10,438 nt of DNA from an uncultured Oscillospiraceae bacterium (lineage in GTDB: Bacteria; Bacillota; Clostridia; Oscillospirales; Oscillospiraceae). The DNA lies in the NCBI GenBank assembly GCA_934621665.1, contig CAKTUT010000054.1, positions 1 through 10,438 on the forward strand. Reading direction: 5' to 3'. Below are positions 7,510-10,438 of the stretch, piece after piece (the first letter of the stretch is position 1; the number at the start of each line of letters is the position of its first letter). The translations under genes and the position numbers were made by a program. The notes under the pieces were generated by a model. It was not told the DNA's origin. It worked only from the letters and a program-made list of their open reading frames with translations, and made no database searches.

Positions 7510-8515
7510 TTTGTTTTCCTCCAACGGGCGGCGCGATTTTCGGCGCGCGCGGGTCAAGCAGCCACGTGGCGGCATAGTGCGTGGGCGTAATCTGAAACAT
7601 AGGCGGCGCTTTTTCATAGTCGATTGCCAGCGCGTATTCATTCCGGCAGGCAAATGCATCGCCCTTTGGCGGGTCAATCAGCGTTGGCGGCATTCCAGGG
7701 ATGGTATACAGCGCCTCCCCCTTTTTACGCAGCGCCGGAAGTGCGCGCAACAGTCCCCAGGTATACGGATGGCGCGGGTCATCGTAAATTTCCTCCGCCG
7801 TCCCGATTTCCACAATCCGTCCGGCATACATCACTGCCACGCGGTCGGCTGCGCGCGCCACAACGCCAAGATCGTGCGACACTAGCACCGTAGCTGTACC
7901 GAGTTTCTGCTGGATTTCGCGCAGCAGATCAAGAATCTGCGCCTGCACCGTCACGTCAAGCGACGTGGTCGGCTCGTCGGCAAAGAGAATCTCCGGATTG
8001 CCTGCCAGCGCAATGGCCATCACCACACGCTGACGCATTCCGCCGGAAAGTGCCGACGGATACAGCCGCGCGCGCTCGGCCGGGCGCTCAATGCCCACCA
8101 GCTCCAAAAGCGCTATGACGCGCATGTTCAGCGCGTCGCGCCGGATGCGCCGGTTGTGCACGCGCACTGCCTCGGCAATCTGCGCGCCGATTGTCATGGT
8201 CGGGTCAAGCGCCGTCATCGGGTCTTGGAATACCATGGAAAACGCACTTCCGCGCAGACGCTGCATCTCGCGCTCACGATAATTGCAGATATCCACGCCG
8301 TCCAGCCGGATGGCATCGGCGCAGACTGAAGCCGTTTTGGGCAGCAGCTTTAAAATTGCCTTGCACAAAACGCTTTTTCCGCAGCCGGACTCGCCGACAA
8401 TAGCCAGCACCTCGCCCGCTGCCAGCGCAAAACTCACGCCGCGCACCGCCTCCACGCGTCCGCGCGGCGTATCAAAGCAAACCGACAGATTTTCAATTTC
8501 CAGTCTTTGCGCCAT
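7499..8515 (-). CDS. Opp/Dpp-type ABC transporter ATP-binding protein, D subunit
   Basis: The 338-residue ATPase has Walker A GESGCGKS (41-48), Q-loop FQD (96-98), signature LSGGMRQR (156-163), Walker B ILFADEP (176-182, catalytic Glu181) and the switch His214. The family tail follows: [12 protein letters not shown], then [17 protein letters not shown] (272-288). The cysteine cluster common in this tail, which binds an iron-sulfur cluster in at least one studied DppD, is mostly missing: only Cys290 remains, and the stretch reads [14 protein letters not shown] where relatives often end in a cysteine. The ATG at 8515 is favoured by GAGG six bases upstream and by alignment with the family N-terminus. 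A TTG at 8545 would add ten residues and has its own well-spaced site, discussed under findings. Confidence 0.95.
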   Translation of the reverse strand: MAQRLEIENLSVCFDTPRGRVEAVRGVSFALAAGEVLAIVGESGCGKSVLCKAILKLLPKTASVCADAIRLDGVDICNYREREMQRLRGSAFSMVFQDPMTALDPTMTIGAQIAEAVRVHNRRIRRDALNMRVIALLELVGIERPAERARLYPSALSGGMRQRVVMAIALAGNPEILFADEPTTSLDVTVQAQILDLLREIQQKLGTATVLVSHDLGVVARAADRVAVMYAGRIVEIGTAEEIYDDPRHPYTWGLLRALPALRKKGEALYTIPGMPPTLIDPPKGDAFACRNEYALAIDYEKAPPMFQITPTHYAATWLLDPRAPKIAPPVGGKQNGQ

Positions 8516-8537
8516 ATCTTCCCTCACATACGCATAC

Positions 8538-8564
8538 GCAGGCAAGGAGGTGCTCCTTGCCTGC
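8538..8564 (-). promoter_or_regulatory. Intercistronic hairpin between the solute-binding protein and ATPase D genes
   Basis: A perfect 12-bp stem with a 3-base loop, read on the minus strand as GCAGGCAAGGAG-CAC-CTCCTTGCCTGC. No T-tract follows, so it is more likely a processing or 3'-end stabilising element, or a partial attenuator, than a full terminator. Such structures commonly let a binding-protein gene be expressed above the rest of its operon. The 5' arm contains AAGGAG and the 3' arm contains the complementary CTCCTT. Confidence 0.7.
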
Positions 8565-8593
8565 CGCGCTATTTCTTATCTTGATAAATTCGT

Positions 8594-10144
8594 TTATTCC
8601 GCAATTGTCCACTCGCAGACGTTCCAGAAAATGCCCACGCCGTGGTGACCCAGAATTTTCTCGGTGTCAATGCCATGCAGTCTGCCGGACGCAACGTAGT
8701 TCGCGTCGATGTAGCAGATAAAGGCATATGCCGGATCATCGGCCAGCGCTGTCTGGAACTTATCATAGTATTCTTTGCGAACCGCCGGGTCGGACGACTC
8801 GCGTGCCCGGGTCAGATACTCGTCAACCAGTGCATCGGAATAGCCGGAATAATTCGCGCCCTTGTCCGTACCAAACACCTTATAGGTGTGGTCGTCCGCG
8901 TCAAAGGGGCTTCCCCAGCCGATCAGGCACGCCTGCTGTCCGCCCCAGTCCATCTTGGCCGGGATATCCACGGTGCAGTGAATGCCAACCTCACGCAGCT
9001 GCTGCGCGGCAGCCTGCGCAATGTCGATTCTGTCCTGCTCACCGGCCATAACGCTGATGACAAAGCCGATTTCTTCACCGTTTCTCGTATAATAGCCGCT
9101 GTCGCCCATCGTGCAGCCCGCATCTTCCAAAAGCTGCTTTGCCTTTTCCGGGTTATAGTCATAGTGCTCCACATCCGGGTTATTGTAGATGTTCCGCTGA
9201 AGCGGACCATAGGCCGTCATGCCCTGTCCCAAAAGCACCGCGTCCACGATGCTCTGCCGGTCGATGGCATAGCAGATAGCTGGGATCAGGTCACGGTTTT
9301 CTGTCCAGTAGTCGTTCCAGAAATTGAACAGAATGCCACGGTAATCGCTTGTTTTCATGTCGTAGCAGGTAAAGCCATCCTTATTCTGGAACAGCTGCGC
9401 GTTCTTCGGGTCAAGCAGCGCAAGATCCAGCTCGCCCGACTCCAGCTGCATGGCCTGCGCGTTGTCGTCCGGGACAATCTTAAAGATAATCCGGTCAATA
9501 TTTGCTGCGCCCTTGTAATAATCATCGTTTTTCCGCAGCACAATTGCCTGTCCAACATCCCAGCTTTCCAATTTGTATGGGCCTGTGCCCACAGGCGCGC
9601 GGAAGAAATCGGACTCCTGCCAGTTTTCGCCCTCCAGCAGATGCTTTGGCAGCACCGCCATCGACATATAATCCAAAAATGCTGCATTCGGCGCGGAGAG
9701 TCGGAACACAACCGTCTTTTCATCCGGGCAGGTGATCTCCGCAACCTCTTCAAAGTTCGGCGCGTTTTCCGACTCGTTTTCTGGGTTCATAATCGCCTCA
9801 ATCGTGAACTTCACGTCCTCCGAAATCAGCTTCTCCCCGTCGTGCCACGTAACACCGTCGCGCAGATGGAACGTATACGTATTCGTCGCATCGTCAATCT
9901 CCCACGACTCAGCCAGCGCCGGGATAACATTATTATCACCGTCGTGCGCCGTCAGGCCGTCAAACAGCAGCACACTCAGCTCACAGTGCTCGTCCATGGC
10001 AGGGTTGATGCGCGTATAGTCCGCCGAGCCATAGGTCAGCGTTGTCTCCGCTGTCTCTGCCGCAGGCTCAGTCTTGCCGGACGCGCAGGCGCACAGCGAC
10101 AGCAGCGTGCAGATCGTCAAAATCAGTGCAATTGTCTTTTTCAT
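8594..10144 (-). CDS. Solute-binding lipoprotein of an Opp/Dpp-type ABC importer (SBP_bac_5 family)
   Basis: This 516-residue protein captures the solute outside the cell and delivers it to the permeases. The N-terminus is a lipoprotein signal: MKK, a hydrophobic core, and a lipobox LCAC, with lipidation predicted at Cys20 and a Thr/Glu/Ala-rich linker after it. The family signature spans about 75-113 (PALAESWEI through TFHLRDGVTWHDG to SEDV), followed by PVGTGPYKLESW (184-195), YAIDRQSIVD (292-301) and GWGSPFDADDHTYKVF (409-424). The ATG at 10144 is preferred because the signal peptide begins there; a reading from 10270 would bury it behind 42 basic residues. AAGGAG lies 13 bases upstream, a rather long spacing. 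It is the first gene of the operon. Peptides are the default guess for substrate, but nickel chelates or sugars are known for relatives. Confidence 0.94.
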   Translation of the reverse strand: MKKTIALILTICTLLSLCACASGKTEPAAETAETTLTYGSADYTRINPAMDEHCELSVLLFDGLTAHDGDNNVIPALAESWEIDDATNTYTFHLRDGVTWHDGEKLISEDVKFTIEAIMNPENESENAPNFEEVAEITCPDEKTVVFRLSAPNAAFLDYMSMAVLPKHLLEGENWQESDFFRAPVGTGPYKLESWDVGQAIVLRKNDDYYKGAANIDRIIFKIVPDDNAQAMQLESGELDLALLDPKNAQLFQNKDGFTCYDMKTSDYRGILFNFWNDYWTENRDLIPAICYAIDRQSIVDAVLLGQGMTAYGPLQRNIYNNPDVEHYDYNPEKAKQLLEDAGCTMGDSGYYTRNGEEIGFVISVMAGEQDRIDIAQAAAQQLREVGIHCTVDIPAKMDWGGQQACLIGWGSPFDADDHTYKVFGTDKGANYSGYSDALVDEYLTRARESSDPAVRKEYYDKFQTALADDPAYAFICYIDANYVASGRLHGIDTEKILGHHGVGIFWNVCEWTIAE

Positions 10145-10157
10145 TGGGGGCTTTGTT

Positions 10158-10163
10158 CTCCTT
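10158..10163 (-). promoter_or_regulatory. Ribosome binding site of the solute-binding protein gene, long spacing
   Basis: AAGGAG on the minus strand is 13 bases from the ATG at 10144, longer than the seven to nine bases seen for most other genes here. No closer site is present, and the signal peptide supports this ATG. Confidence 0.6.
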
Positions 10164-10178
10164 TTTCGTTCTGACGGT

Positions 10179-10207
10179 ATTCTATCAGATTGTTTCCGCC
10201 ATTTTAA
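10179..10207 (-). promoter_or_regulatory. Promoter candidate for the ABC transporter operon
   Basis: On the minus strand TTAAAA (10207-10202) and TAGAAT (10184-10179) are 17 bases apart, matching four of six -35 and five of six -10 consensus positions. It would give a leader of roughly 30 bases that includes the AAGGAG site. The -35 box is weak, which fits a promoter that is controlled rather than constitutive. Confidence 0.5.
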
Positions 10208-10209
10208 GC

Positions 10210-10255
10210 TCCCCCGGGGGATGTTTTTTCGAAAAAAGCAAAGTTTTCGCCGAAA
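10210..10255. repeat. Row of short palindromes between divergent promoters
   Basis: Three perfect dyads follow one another: TCCCCCGGGGGA (10210-10221), TTTTTTCGAAAAAA (10224-10237) and TTTCGCCGAAA (10245-10255). They fill the space between the -35 boxes of the two opposed promoter candidates. They may be operator sites or simply DNA with unusual bending and melting. A fourth short dyad, GCTTGCCAAGC (10262-10272), covers the -35 box of the rightward promoter. Confidence 0.5.
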
Positions 10256-10263
10256 GATTCCGC

Positions 10264-10292
10264 TTGCCAAGCATGCGCGCAGCGTGTATAAT
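10264..10292 (+). promoter_or_regulatory. Near-consensus promoter for the divergent regulator gene
   Basis: TTGCCA (10264-10269) and a perfect TATAAT (10287-10292) are separated by 17 bases, the best sigma-70 match in the window. Transcription would start near 10299 and give a leader of about 80 bases before the ATG at 10380. A dyad AAAAT-N5-ATTTT (10304-10318) lies just downstream and could be a repressor site. Confidence 0.75.
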
Positions 10293-10379
10293 CAAAAGTA
10301 GAGAAAATACGGCATTTTATGCGACCATCCGCCGGTTTTCACCCGGCGCAAATGCGCCTGCACACAATGGAGGATTTAC

Positions 10380-10438
10380 ATGGCTCTTTTGACCAAGCGC
10401 GTCATCATGACAACGTTCCAGCAGATGCTGGAGGAAAT
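10380..10438 (+). CDS. Probable TetR/AcrR-family transcriptional regulator, N-terminus only
   Basis: Only the first 19 codons are inside the window (MALLTKRVIMTTFQQMLEE), and the gene runs off the edge. The pattern of a short basic start followed by an amphipathic first helix ending in MLEE recalls clostridial TetR-family regulators, where the DNA-binding helices come next. GGAGG (10369-10373) lies six bases before the ATG and a near-consensus promoter lies upstream, so the gene is very likely real. It is divergent from the ABC importer operon, the usual position for a local regulator. The family call rests on very little sequence and could be wrong. Confidence 0.55.
   Translation, partial: MALLTKRVIMTTFQQMLEE

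Noticed and set aside
7510..7677. Extended start for ATPase F from 7677
   Set aside because: The extra 56 residues overlap the D gene, are Arg-rich and unlike the family; GGAGG before 7509 explains the real start.
8642..10174. Long plus-strand open frame (510 codons) opposite the solute-binding protein gene
   Set aside because: It is antisense to a gene with clear signal peptide and family motifs, is rich in Arg, His and Val as shadow frames are, and has no recognisable domain.
10145..10270. Extended start for the solute-binding protein from 10270
   Set aside because: The extra 42 residues are basic and would precede a normal lipoprotein signal peptide; the stretch also holds the candidate promoter and the palindromes.
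10330..10348. Hairpin CGCCGG-N7-CCGGCG in the leader of the probable regulator gene
   Set aside because: The stem is only 6 bp with no T-tract and no link to the start codon; not enough to call a regulatory element.

Overview
The window looks like chromosomal DNA of a GC-rich member of the Firmicutes, most likely Clostridia of the Oscillospiraceae/Ruminococcaceae type. This is inferred from strong purine-rich Shine-Dalgarno sites, TTG as well as ATG starts, a short lipoprotein signal on the solute-binding protein, and the clostridial flavour of the membrane and ABC proteins. It is mostly ordinary metabolic and transport DNA. I see no CRISPR array, transposase, phage gene, tRNA or rRNA, and no defence cassette.

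Layout. Bases 1-68 hold a strong GC hairpin. Bases 69-1112 (+) encode an AlkZ/YcaQ-like winged-helix DNA glycosylase homologue. Bases 1119-1454 (-) encode a 111-residue three-helix membrane protein that resembles the C-terminal half of a family of membrane-anchored XRE regulators, with the DNA-binding half absent. A promoter at 1563-1592 then drives a plus-strand pair: glutamine-dependent NAD+ synthetase (1642-3564) and, 23 bases later, an MgdA/UgtP-like glycosyltransferase (3588-4691). A bidirectional terminator (4697-4720) separates this pair from a convergent minus-strand operon.

The minus-strand operon, read right to left, encodes a complete Opp/Dpp-type ABC importer: lipoprotein solute-binding protein (10144-8594), ATPase D (8515-7499), ATPase F (7509-6607), permease B (6610-5606) and permease C (5609-4725). 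The last four genes overlap by 4 to 11 bases, so they are probably translationally coupled. A 12-bp hairpin sits between the binding-protein gene and the rest, which fits the usual need for more binding protein than membrane complex. Divergent from the operon, at 10380 to the window edge, is the start of a gene whose first 19 residues look like a TetR/AcrR regulator. The 235-bp region between them carries two opposed promoter candidates and a row of short palindromes.

The genes form three or four independent units: DNA repair, NAD and glycolipid synthesis, and regulated peptide-like uptake. The most interesting points are regulatory: the divergent control region, the hairpin holding a second possible start for ATPase D, and the orphan membrane half-protein that may lie antisense to the glycosylase transcript. 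None of these amounts to a clear new system on sequence alone.
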